From: Dinoroseobacter sp049800775
GTDB lineage: Bacteria; Pseudomonadota; Alphaproteobacteria; Rhodobacterales; Rhodobacteraceae
Reading direction: 5' to 3'
DNA: 64,000 bases
Assembly: GCF_049800775.1 (NCBI RefSeq)
Contig: NZ_JBNAFR010000003.1
Location: 124,001 to 188,000 of the forward strand
How positions within the stretch are numbered: position 1 is the first letter of the stretch; each line of letters starts with the position of its first letter. This document shows positions 28,784 through 36,614 of the stretch, one piece after another. The notes beneath the pieces are model-generated. The model was not told the DNA's origin and did no database searches. It worked only from the letters and a program-made list of their open reading frames with translations. The position numbers were made by a program, and so were the translations under genes.

Positions 28784-30370
28784 TTATTCCGCCGCTGCCG
28801 CGTGCGATGACCTGAGCCGTTCGGTCATCCAGGCATCCAACCCTGCGATGGCATCGCTGTCCAGACGCAGACCCAGTTTGCTTCGCCGCCAGACGACATC
28901 GGCCGCCTCGCGGGCGTATTCCTTATCCATAAGCCATTCCACTTCGCGCGCCGTCAGGGTCGCGCCGAAGTCCTTGCCAAGATCCGCTTCGCTTTGCGCC
29001 GTGCCCAGCATCTCGCGGGCCTCGACGCCATAGGCGCGCACAAGGCGCAGCGCCCAGCGCTCGGTCAGGAAGGGAAAGCTTTCGCGCAGACCGGCGACCA
29101 GATCGGCCACCCCATCCACAGGGAAATCCCCGCCCGGAAGGGGCACGCCAGCGGTCCAGGGCCCCTTGGTCACCGAAAGTTCCTTGCCGATCTCCTCCAT
29201 CGCGCTCTCGGCGAGACAGCGATAGGTGGTGATCTTGCCGCCGAACACGTTCAGCGCAGGCGCGCCGCGGCTGCTATCGACCTTGAGGACGTAATCCCGG
29301 GTCGCCGCCGCCGCCGTGCTTGCCCCGTCATCATAGAGAGGCCGCACGCCGGAATAGGTCCAGACGATGTCCGCATCGCTGATCGGGTTGGCGAGGTACT
29401 TGTTGATGAAGGCGATCAGATAGCTCTGCTCTTCGGGCGTGATCTCGGGCTTGCGCGAGGCATCCGTGTGATCCGCATCCGTGGTCCCGATCAGGGTGAA
29501 ATCCGTCTCATAGGGGATCGCGAAGATGATCCGTCCGTCGGAGCCCTGAAAGAAGTAGCATTTATCATGCTCGAACAGGCGCTTGGTGACGATATGGCTG
29601 CCGCGCACGAGGCGGACGCCATCGCTTGCATTGCTCTTGAGCACGCCATGGAGGACATCGCTCACCCAGGGGCCGGCGGCGTTCACGACCATCTTGGCAT
29701 GGACCACACGGCTCTCGCCGGTGACGGTGTTTTCCAACGCCACATGCCAGAGGCCGTCTTCCACATGGGCCGAGACCACCTTCTCGCGCAGCAGGAGCGA
29801 CGCACCCCGCGCCTCGGCATCCCGCGCGTTCAGAACGACGAGCCGCGAATCCTCGACCCAGCAATCGGAATACTCGTAGGCCTTCTCAAATTTCGGATCG
29901 AGCGGTTTGCCCTCGGGCGCGCTGCGCAGATCGAGGCTGCGCGTGCCGGGCAGGATCTTGCGACCGCCCAGATTGTCATAGAGGAACAGCCCTACCCGGA
30001 TCAGCCATGACGGGCGCCGGCCCTTCATCCAGGGCATCAGTACGCCCAAAAGCTTGGAGGTCGGCGTCGAGGAATCGAACCGCATGCTCTTGTGATAGGG
30101 CAGCACGAAGCGCATGGGCCACGAGATATGCGGCATCGCCCGCAGGAGCGTTTCGCGCTCGATCAGGGCCTCGCGCACCAGCCGGATTTCGAAATACTCG
30201 AGATAGCGCAACCCGCCATGGAACAGTTTGGTGGAGGCCGCAGAGGTTGCCGACCCGATGTCGTTCATCTCGGCCAGGCCGACCTTCAAACCCCGACCCG
30301 CCGCGTCCCGGGCGATGCCGCATCCATTGATGCCGCCCCCAATGACAAGCAGGTCAAACGACGTGTTCAT
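28784..30370 (-). CDS. glpD: Glycerol-3-phosphate dehydrogenase (FAD-dependent, aerobic)
   Basis: GlpD oxidises glycerol 3-phosphate to dihydroxyacetone phosphate and passes electrons to the quinone pool at the inner membrane. The 528-residue protein has the FAD dinucleotide fold LLVIGGGINGCGIARDAAGR at residues 6-25, STKLFHGGLRYLEYFEIRLV, NAAGPWVSDVL and NVFGGKITTYRCLAE. The ATG at 30370 has GGGGAGA upstream. It is the first gene of the operon, so enzyme and importer are made together, while the kinase glpK is separate. Confidence 0.95.
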   Translation of the reverse strand: MNTSFDLLVIGGGINGCGIARDAAGRGLKVGLAEMNDIGSATSAASTKLFHGGLRYLEYFEIRLVREALIERETLLRAMPHISWPMRFVLPYHKSMRFDSSTPTSKLLGVLMPWMKGRRPSWLIRVGLFLYDNLGGRKILPGTRSLDLRSAPEGKPLDPKFEKAYEYSDCWVEDSRLVVLNARDAEARGASLLLREKVVSAHVEDGLWHVALENTVTGESRVVHAKMVVNAAGPWVSDVLHGVLKSNASDGVRLVRGSHIVTKRLFEHDKCYFFQGSDGRIIFAIPYETDFTLIGTTDADHTDASRKPEITPEEQSYLIAFINKYLANPISDADIVWTYSGVRPLYDDGASTAAAATRDYVLKVDSSRGAPALNVFGGKITTYRCLAESAMEEIGKELSVTKGPWTAGVPLPGGDFPVDGVADLVAGLRESFPFLTERWALRLVRAYGVEAREMLGTAQSEADLGKDFGATLTAREVEWLMDKEYAREAADVVWRRSKLGLRLDSDAIAGLDAWMTERLRSSHAAAAE

Positions 30371-30600
30371 TCTGGTTCTCCCCCCAGCTCTGTTTCCAGA
30401 GACTTTCTTCGTTTCTGGCAAAAAACGATCATGAAAGGAAGAAATTTTTGTTCGTTTTCGCTCGTTATCGCGCAAACCTCTGTGTTCTCGGGATTCTTTT
30501 CGGGCCGCAGATCTTCGTTTTCAAGGCAGAACGCGCATGAAATTTGCGCAAACGCGCAAAACCGCGCTACAACTTGGAAAGACAGACTGGAAAGCCGACC
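30371..30600. promoter_or_regulatory. glpR-glpD divergent control region with repeated TTCGTTTTC boxes
   Basis: This 230-base A/T-richer gap separates divergent glpD and glpR. TTCGTTTC occurs at 30408, and TTCGTTTTC at 30451 and 30514; the middle copy continues as TTCGTTTTCGCTCG. DeoR-family repressors, including GlpR, bind repeated TTCG-type half sites, so these are candidate GlpR operators. GCGCAAA also occurs three times (30471, 30547, 30554 area). Both genes would then be repressed by GlpR and induced by glycerol 3-phosphate. Confidence 0.55.
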
Positions 30601-31359
30601 ATGCCGCAAACCATCCGAAAGCCCGAGATCATCAATATCGCGCGGCGCGAGGGCAAGGTGACGGTCGAAGGGCTGGTCGGTCATTTCGGGGTGACGCCCC
30701 AGACGATTCGCCGGGATCTGTCCGAGCTTGCCGATAGCGGACAGCTCGAACGGGTCCATGGTGGCGCGATCCTGCCGTCGACCACGGTCAACATCGGCTA
30801 TTCCGAACGGCGGCAGCTCAACCAGTCCGCCAAGGTGGACATCGCCCGGGCTTGCGCCCGCGAGATCCCGAATGACTGCGCGGTATTCCTCAATATCGGC
30901 ACCACCACCGAGGCGGTCGCGGCTGAACTCTCGCACCATGTCGGCCTCTTGGTGGTCACGAACAACATCAATATCGCGACCATCCTGTCCAGCAATCACG
31001 AGATCGAGGTGGTGGTCACTGGCGGCCATCTGCGCCGCTCGGATGGTGGCCTGATCGGCGAGCGCGCGCGCGATGCGATCGCCCATTTCCGCTTTGACTA
31101 CGCGGTGATCGGTTGTTCGGCCCTGCATGAGGAGGGCGAGATCCTCGACTATGACGTGCAGGAGGTCGGCGTCAGCCGCGCCATCATCGGGCGCAGCGAT
31201 CAGGTGTTTCTCGTGGCCGATGCCTCGAAATTCGACCGCAAGGCGCCGGTGCGGATCGGCACGCTCGCCGATATGGACGCGGTCTTCACCGATCAGGCCA
31301 TTCCACCGGCCTGCACGGCGCTTTGTCGGGATGCGGGCACGCGGGTCGTGGTGACCTGA
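30601..31359 (+). CDS. glpR: DeoR-family glycerol-3-phosphate regulon repressor GlpR
   Basis: A 252-residue DeoR-family repressor. The N-terminal winged helix-turn-helix reads VEGLVGHFGVTPQTIRRDLS, followed by RVHGGAI, the usual hinge. The C-terminal sugar-phosphate sensing domain shows FLNIGTTTEAVAAEL and VVVTGGHLRRSDGGLIG. Family members are inactivated by a phosphorylated sugar, here glycerol 3-phosphate. Divergent position next to glpD supports the name. Start at 30601 fits the family N-terminus. Confidence 0.9.
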   Translation: MPQTIRKPEIINIARREGKVTVEGLVGHFGVTPQTIRRDLSELADSGQLERVHGGAILPSTTVNIGYSERRQLNQSAKVDIARACAREIPNDCAVFLNIGTTTEAVAAELSHHVGLLVVTNNINIATILSSNHEIEVVVTGGHLRRSDGGLIGERARDAIAHFRFDYAVIGCSALHEEGEILDYDVQEVGVSRAIIGRSDQVFLVADASKFDRKAPVRIGTLADMDAVFTDQAIPPACTALCRDAGTRVVVT

Positions 31360-31471
31360 CCGGTCTGGCCCGCTTGGTCCTCTGCGCGCGGTTGCGTGGC
31401 GCGCCAATTCCTGCATCTTGGTCCGGCACCTGATCTGACCGGAGGGATCCGCGCTGGCCTCTTACCCGTCC

Positions 31472-32416
31472 ATGAAATGGCTGAGCGTGTTTCGCTATGT
31501 GGTCCAGTCCGGCACGGTGCAGGGCGCGGCAGAGGCGACGGGCCAATCCGTCAGTGCGGTGTCGAACCAGCTCAAGGCGCTGGAGGCGCATCTGGGTGTG
31601 CCGCTCGTGGATCATGGTCGCCGTCCCATGGTGCCCACGGCCCAAGGCCTTGCTTATCTGCGCACGGTGGAAGAGGTATTGGGCCTGCTCGACAGTGCCC
31701 AGGCCGAGATGACCGCGGCCAGCCCGAACAGCCTGCGGCGCCTGCGCTTTGCCATGATCGACGATTTCGAGACCGATATCGGCCCCGAGATCACCCGGAT
31801 GCTGGCCGCGCAGCTGCCCGAATGCCAGTTCATCCACCTGACCCGGGTCAGTCACGAGATCCTCGATCTGTTGCGGACGCGGGATCTGGACATGGGCATG
31901 GCCACCCAGCCCCAGACCCCGCTGCCGAATGTGGTCGAGTTTCCCGTGCTGCGCGATCCTTTCGTGCTGGCCGTACCCGCCTCCCTGTCCCTGCCGCCCG
32001 AGGCCTTTCTCGATGGTAGCGCGGGCTTGCCCTTTCTGCGCTACAACCGCGCCCACATCCTCGGCAGCCTGATCGAGGCGCAGCTCGTGCGCTTGCGGCT
32101 GGATCTGGAAACCAGCTTCGAGTTCGACAGTACCTCGTCGATCATGGCCCTTATCGCTCAGGGGGATGGCTGGGCGATCACCACGCCGAGCAATTATGCC
32201 CGCACCCGTCGGTTCCAGAGCGATGTGCGGCTGGTGCCTTTTCCGCGCAAGGGGTTCGCGCGGCGGATCTCGATCTTTGTCGCCGATCCACAGGCCGAGC
32301 AGGTCGCCCGCAGCGTGGCGAGCGCCGTGCGCAGCCTGCTGGTGCGGCACCGCATCGCCCCCACGGTCGAGGCCTATCCCTGGTTGCAGGACAGCTATCG
32401 CCTGATCGACGGCTGA
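31472..32416 (+). CDS. LysR-family transcriptional regulator
   Basis: A 314-residue LysR-type regulator: helix-turn-helix GAAEATGQSVSAVSNQLKAL, then a dimerisation helix and a substrate-binding domain from about residue 90. The ATG at 31472 lacks a nearby Shine-Dalgarno. A GGAGGG at 31441 is 7 bases before an in-frame CTG at 31454, which would add six residues (xASYPS); a rare CTG start is possible. It converges on the MttB-like gene with only 3 bases between stops, and may control that gene and the divergent dehydrogenase. Effector unknown. Confidence 0.87.
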   Translation: MKWLSVFRYVVQSGTVQGAAEATGQSVSAVSNQLKALEAHLGVPLVDHGRRPMVPTAQGLAYLRTVEEVLGLLDSAQAEMTAASPNSLRRLRFAMIDDFETDIGPEITRMLAAQLPECQFIHLTRVSHEILDLLRTRDLDMGMATQPQTPLPNVVEFPVLRDPFVLAVPASLSLPPEAFLDGSAGLPFLRYNRAHILGSLIEAQLVRLRLDLETSFEFDSTSSIMALIAQGDGWAITTPSNYARTRRFQSDVRLVPFPRKGFARRISIFVADPQAEQVARSVASAVRSLLVRHRIAPTVEAYPWLQDSYRLIDG

Positions 32417-32419
32417 GGC

Positions 32420-33946
32420 TCAGTCGAGGATCTTGAACGTCGCGCGGATCGCCGCGTCCTGCTCCTCGGTCAGATAGGCCGGGTGATGCTCGGCCAGGAT
32501 GCTCTGGGCCGTGAGCTTGGCGCGGCTCCAGGCATCCTGCGCGCCTTCCTCTGCCCAGGCGCTGGGCTGGGCGCGGTCGGCAAGCTTGGGATAGTGATAA
32601 TCCCGCTCCATCGCGCGATAGGTGTGATCGAGGCCGAGGAAATGCCCCTCGCCCATCACCGCGCCGACGATCTCGTCATAGCCGAGATTGTCCTCGGTCA
32701 CCTCGACCCCGCGCAGGGTTCGGTAGGTCAGGGCGTGCATCTCGTTGTCGATCACGAAGCCTTCGAAACTCACCCCCAGAAGCGAGGCGGTCATGCCCGC
32801 GCTCTCATAGATCAGGTTGCCGCCCGCAAGGGCCGCCGCCGCGCTGGTCATGCCCTTTTCATAGCCATATTGCGCGTCGATCGCCTTGGCATCCGTCATC
32901 GAGCTCGCCACGCCCGAGGGCAGGTCGAGCCAGTTGGACAGCTGCGCCGATGCCGCGTTCAAGAGCATTGTCTCGCCCCCGCCCCCGGCAAAGGCCCCGC
33001 TGCGCAGGTCGATCACGAAGGGCCAGTTCGAAAAGATCATCGGAAAGCCCGGCGCAATCACGTTGACCACCACGAGGCTCGCCAAGGTCTCGGCGAGGGA
33101 CTGGGCGAGGAACCCGGCCATGGTCGCGGGTGCGGTGGCCCCGGCCTGGGCGGCGGTGATGCAGTTGACGGGGATGTTGTGGGCGATGCACTCGTAGATC
33201 ACATCGATCGCGTCTTCGCCGAACCGCATGGGCGAGATCACGGGGCTGATATGTGCCGTAAGGAAGGGCCGCTCGGCAAACTTGCCCGGGCCGCCCGCGA
33301 CGATGTCCAGCATCTCGACCGCCGGTGCCACGTATTCGCCCAGGGTGAAGGAGGTCGCGATGGGTTTGGTGGTGTTCTTCACCAGCGCATAGACCGTGTT
33401 GATGTCCAGATCGCGATTGTCCGGCACATCCGTCGCCACGCAGCAGCGCGTGAACCAGGCCACGTTTTCCAGCTTGTCCTGCAAGCGGGCGAAATCATGC
33501 AGATCCGCGAGCGTCGAGGGGCGATAGAGCCCGGTCTCCATGTCCAGCGTGTTCACCGCCGCGCCGCCCGTGCCGAAATAGACCTTGTCGCCGCCCACCT
33601 CGATCGAGCGTTCCGGGTCACGGGCATGAAGGGTGAAGGTCTTGGGCGCCGTATCGATACACTGCTCGACAAGGGCGCGGGGCAGGCCGATCCGTTCGCC
33701 GCCCAGATCCTCCGCTCCGGCGGCCAGCAAATCGTCCCAGAGCCGTTTGGGCACCTCGCCCATGCCAAGCTCGGACAGAAGCCGCAGGGCGGTGCCATAG
33801 ATCTGCACCATGTCGCTGTCGCTGAGCGGGCGATAAACCCCACCGGGCACGCCGGGCGGGGCCGGATTGACCGCCACCGGTTTGGCCCGTTGGGCCAGTC
33901 GGGCCGAGCGCCCGGATCTGCGGGATTTCTGTCGGGTGTCAGCCAT
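32420..33946 (-). CDS. MttB-like methyltransferase (non-pyrrolysine trimethylamine methyltransferase family)
   Basis: A 508-residue member of the MttB superfamily. Archaeal MttB demethylates trimethylamine using pyrrolysine; homologues without it include glycine betaine methyltransferase MtgB. No in-frame TAG interrupts this gene, and the region ITAAQAGATAPATMAGFL reads through with ordinary residues. Other blocks: YFGTGGAAVNTLDMETG and YGYEKGMTSAAAALAGGN. The basic N-terminus (KSRRSGRSARLAQRAK) is a usual rhodobacterial extension. GGAGG precedes the ATG. No corrinoid protein or MtbA-like partner is in the window, so the methyl acceptor is open. It is divergent from a folate-dependent demethylase-like flavoprotein. 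Confidence 0.88.
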   Translation of the reverse strand: MADTRQKSRRSGRSARLAQRAKPVAVNPAPPGVPGGVYRPLSDSDMVQIYGTALRLLSELGMGEVPKRLWDDLLAAGAEDLGGERIGLPRALVEQCIDTAPKTFTLHARDPERSIEVGGDKVYFGTGGAAVNTLDMETGLYRPSTLADLHDFARLQDKLENVAWFTRCCVATDVPDNRDLDINTVYALVKNTTKPIATSFTLGEYVAPAVEMLDIVAGGPGKFAERPFLTAHISPVISPMRFGEDAIDVIYECIAHNIPVNCITAAQAGATAPATMAGFLAQSLAETLASLVVVNVIAPGFPMIFSNWPFVIDLRSGAFAGGGGETMLLNAASAQLSNWLDLPSGVASSMTDAKAIDAQYGYEKGMTSAAAALAGGNLIYESAGMTASLLGVSFEGFVIDNEMHALTYRTLRGVEVTEDNLGYDEIVGAVMGEGHFLGLDHTYRAMERDYHYPKLADRAQPSAWAEEGAQDAWSRAKLTAQSILAEHHPAYLTEEQDAAIRATFKILD

Positions 33947-33977
33947 GGCGCCTCCTAGAGGCGATGGGACGCCAGCC

Positions 33978-34045
33978 TTGCAAATCTGGCAATACGGTTT
34001 TTTCAGATTGCGATTTTCGGGAACTAGAATTGCAAAAATGGCGAA
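33978..34045. promoter_or_regulatory. Candidate LysR-type operator pair in the MttB/dehydrogenase divergent promoter
   Basis: TTGCAAATCTGGCAA (33978-33992) is an inverted TTGC/GCAA repeat with T-N11-A spacing. A related TTGCAAAAATGGCGAA lies at 34030-34045. Both are in the 169-base gap between the divergent genes, and a LysR gene is two genes away. Assignment to that regulator is inference. Confidence 0.4.
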
Positions 34046-34115
34046 ACTGCGGTCTGTGATTGACCCTTGGGCCCGGTTTTTCCTCTTTAGGGGCAGAAAA
34101 CGGAAAGGCCTGACC

Positions 34116-36554
34116 ATGAAGACCCAGACCCGCGTCGTTGTCATTGGCGGTGGAATCGCTGGCTGCTCGGCCCTCTATCACCTCACCCGCGAGGGCTGGA
34201 CCGATGTCGTGCTGGTGGAACGGGACGAGCTGACCTCGGGCACCACCTGGCATTCGGCGGCGCAGGTCACCAATTTCGGCCAGACCCAGACCATGGTGGG
34301 CCTCAAGTCCCATTCCATCGCCCTCTACCAGGAGCTGCGCGATGATCCGGACTACCCGGTCGACTACAAACATGGGGATGGTGGCATCCGGCTCGCCAAT
34401 ACCGAGGCGCAGATGGATGGCTACCGACACTTCGCCTCCATGGCGCGGGGGATGGGGGTCGAGTTCGAGGTGCTGGATGCGGCGGAATGCGCCCGGCGGC
34501 ACCCGCTGATCTCCACCGAGAACCTGCTGGGCGGGCTCTGGGATCCGAGCGATGGGGATATCGACCCGGCGCAGCTGTGTCAGGCATTGGCGCGGCGCGC
34601 CCGCAAAGCCGGGGCCGAAGTGTACCGGAACACGCCGGTGACCGGGCTGACCCAGCACGCCGATGACAGCTGGACCGTCCATACGGACAAGGGCGATATC
34701 GCCTGCGAGATCGTGGTGAATGCCTGCGGCTACCGGGTGAACGAGGTGGGCGCGATGATGGGGGTGCATCACCCGGTCATGTCCATGGAGCACCAGTATT
34801 TCGTCACCGAAGAGATCCCCGCGATCCGCGAGGCCGGGCACCGGATGCCGCTGCTACGCTGTCCGATCAGTGACTATTACTGCCGACAGGAAAAGAACGG
34901 GCTGCTGGTGGGGTTCTACGAGCAGGACTGCAAGACCTGGGGCATGGACGGGATCGACCCGCATTTCGTCAACGCGCTCTGCCCGGATGATCTGGACCGG
35001 ATCACCGATGTGCTCGAAGGCGCGTTCGAACGGATGCCCGCCCTGATGGAGGTCGGGATCCACACCGTCGTCAACGGGCCGATCACCTACACCATCGACG
35101 GCGCGCCGCTGGTTGGTCCGATCCCGGGCAAGCGCAATGCGTTCTGCATCATCGGTCTGCGCGCGGGTCTGGGCGAGGGGGGCGGTCATGGCTGGCTGCT
35201 CGCCCAGCAGATCGTCCATGGCGAGGCGGTCTATGACACCTGGGGTCTCGATCCGCGCCGTTTCACGGGCCATGCCAATGTGGAACTGACCGGGCTGAAA
35301 GCCATCGAGGATTACCAGAACGAGTTCCGCTTCCACTTCCCGAACGAGCATCGCCCGGCGGGGCGCATGGCCAAGACCACGCCACTCACCCCGGTGCTGG
35401 CGTCCGAAGGTGCGGAATTCACGGTGGTCAACGGGTGGGAGCGCGCGGAGCTTTTCAAACCCGACCCCGGGTTCGAGATCACCCATAGCTTCCGCTTTGA
35501 CGAGGCAGAGGCGCTGGTGGCCGCAGAGGTCGCCGCCGTGCAGACCGCCGTCGGGCTGTGTGAGGTGAACGGGTTCAACCGGATCGAGATCACCGGGGCC
35601 GATGCCGAGAGCTTCCTCGACCGGATGATCTGCGGGCGGATGCCCCGCAAGGACGGGCGGGTCGGCCTGACCTATCTGCTCAACGACCACGGCATGGTGA
35701 AGGCCGAAGCGACGCTCGCCCGTCTGCCCGCCTCGGATCGCGGCCCGGCGCGGATCTGGTACGGCTCGGCGGCGGCGGCGGAGTTCCATGACATGGACTG
35801 GCTGGCCCAGAATCTGCGCAAGGATGAGGATGTGCAGCTGCGCAGCCTGACCAATGACCAGACGATCCTCGTGCTGGCCGGTCCCAAGGCGCGCGAAGTG
35901 CTGAGCGCCGTCAGCCGCGGCGACTGGTCGGCCAAAGGGTTCCCCTGGCTCTCGGTCCGCGAGGCCTTTGTCGGGATCGCGCCGGTGACGGTCATGGCGG
36001 TAAGCTTCTCGGGGGAGCTGGCCTATGAGATCCATGTGCCCAATGCGTCCCTCTACACCGCCTACTTGTCCCTCCGCGCGGCGGGGGAGGCCCATGGCCT
36101 ACGCCTTTTCGGGGCGCGGGCGGTGGACTCCATGCGGCTTGAGAAAGGCTACCTGCACTGGAAGGCGGATATCCTGACGGAGTTCGACCCCTATGAGACG
36201 GGGCTCGACCGTTTCGTGACGCCGGACAAGCCTGATTTCATCGGCAAGGCAGCGTTGCTGGCACGGGAGGGGGCCGCGCGGCATCGGCTCGTGACCCTGC
36301 GCCTGCCCGGCGGGGCTGATGCGCCCCATGCGGCGGCTCATCCCGGGGCCTCGGTCATGTGCGGTGATGCGGTCGTGGGGACAGTGACATCCGGGGGCTA
36401 TGGCCACCGGGTCGGGGCCAATCTGGCCTATGCCTTCCTCAAACCCGGCGCGCCCGAGACCGGGCTGACGGTGGATGTGCTCGGCACACAGGTTGCGGCA
36501 GAGATCACCGAACGGGGGCTTTACGATCCGCAGATGGCGCGCGTTCGGGCCTGA
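34116..36554 (+). CDS. Dimethylglycine/sarcosine dehydrogenase-like flavoprotein
   Basis: An 812-residue cytoplasmic enzyme with the layout of dimethylglycine dehydrogenase: FAD domain (VVIGGGIAGCSALYHL at 8-23), FAO-type middle, then aminomethyltransferase (GcvT) folate-binding domain (about 430-700) and GcvT C-terminal barrel (720-805). His46 in SGTTWHSAAQ is at the position of the covalent FAD histidine of mammalian DMGDH. Family members oxidatively demethylate N-methyl amino acids and pass formaldehyde to tetrahydrofolate. The ATG at 34116 fits the FAD fold start; earlier in-frame codons cross the mttB promoter. With the MttB-like gene it suggests betaine-type methylamine use. Confidence 0.88.
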   Translation: MKTQTRVVVIGGGIAGCSALYHLTREGWTDVVLVERDELTSGTTWHSAAQVTNFGQTQTMVGLKSHSIALYQELRDDPDYPVDYKHGDGGIRLANTEAQMDGYRHFASMARGMGVEFEVLDAAECARRHPLISTENLLGGLWDPSDGDIDPAQLCQALARRARKAGAEVYRNTPVTGLTQHADDSWTVHTDKGDIACEIVVNACGYRVNEVGAMMGVHHPVMSMEHQYFVTEEIPAIREAGHRMPLLRCPISDYYCRQEKNGLLVGFYEQDCKTWGMDGIDPHFVNALCPDDLDRITDVLEGAFERMPALMEVGIHTVVNGPITYTIDGAPLVGPIPGKRNAFCIIGLRAGLGEGGGHGWLLAQQIVHGEAVYDTWGLDPRRFTGHANVELTGLKAIEDYQNEFRFHFPNEHRPAGRMAKTTPLTPVLASEGAEFTVVNGWERAELFKPDPGFEITHSFRFDEAEALVAAEVAAVQTAVGLCEVNGFNRIEITGADAESFLDRMICGRMPRKDGRVGLTYLLNDHGMVKAEATLARLPASDRGPARIWYGSAAAAEFHDMDWLAQNLRKDEDVQLRSLTNDQTILVLAGPKAREVLSAVSRGDWSAKGFPWLSVREAFVGIAPVTVMAVSFSGELAYEIHVPNASLYTAYLSLRAAGEAHGLRLFGARAVDSMRLEKGYLHWKADILTEFDPYETGLDRFVTPDKPDFIGKAALLAREGAARHRLVTLRLPGGADAPHAAAHPGASVMCGDAVVGTVTSGGYGHRVGANLAYAFLKPGAPETGLTVDVLGTQVAAEITERGLYDPQMARVRA

Positions 36555-36575
36555 GCCCGGGCGGCGCGGAAAGGT

Positions 36576-36606
36576 GCCGGCCCGCAGGGGTCTGCTGCGG
36601 ACCGGC
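36576..36606. terminator. Hairpin between convergent dehydrogenase and monooxygenase genes
   Basis: GCCGGCCCGCAG and CTGCGGACCGGC pair at 11 of 12 positions with a 7-base loop, in the 60-base gap between the two stops. No T run, so a weak or Rho-assisted bidirectional terminator is likely. Confidence 0.5.
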
Positions 36607-36614
36607 CGGGGCCA

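Noticed and set aside
32420..33946. Pyrrolysine-containing trimethylamine methyltransferase
   Set aside because: There is no in-frame TAG in the gene, so it belongs to the non-pyrrolysine group.
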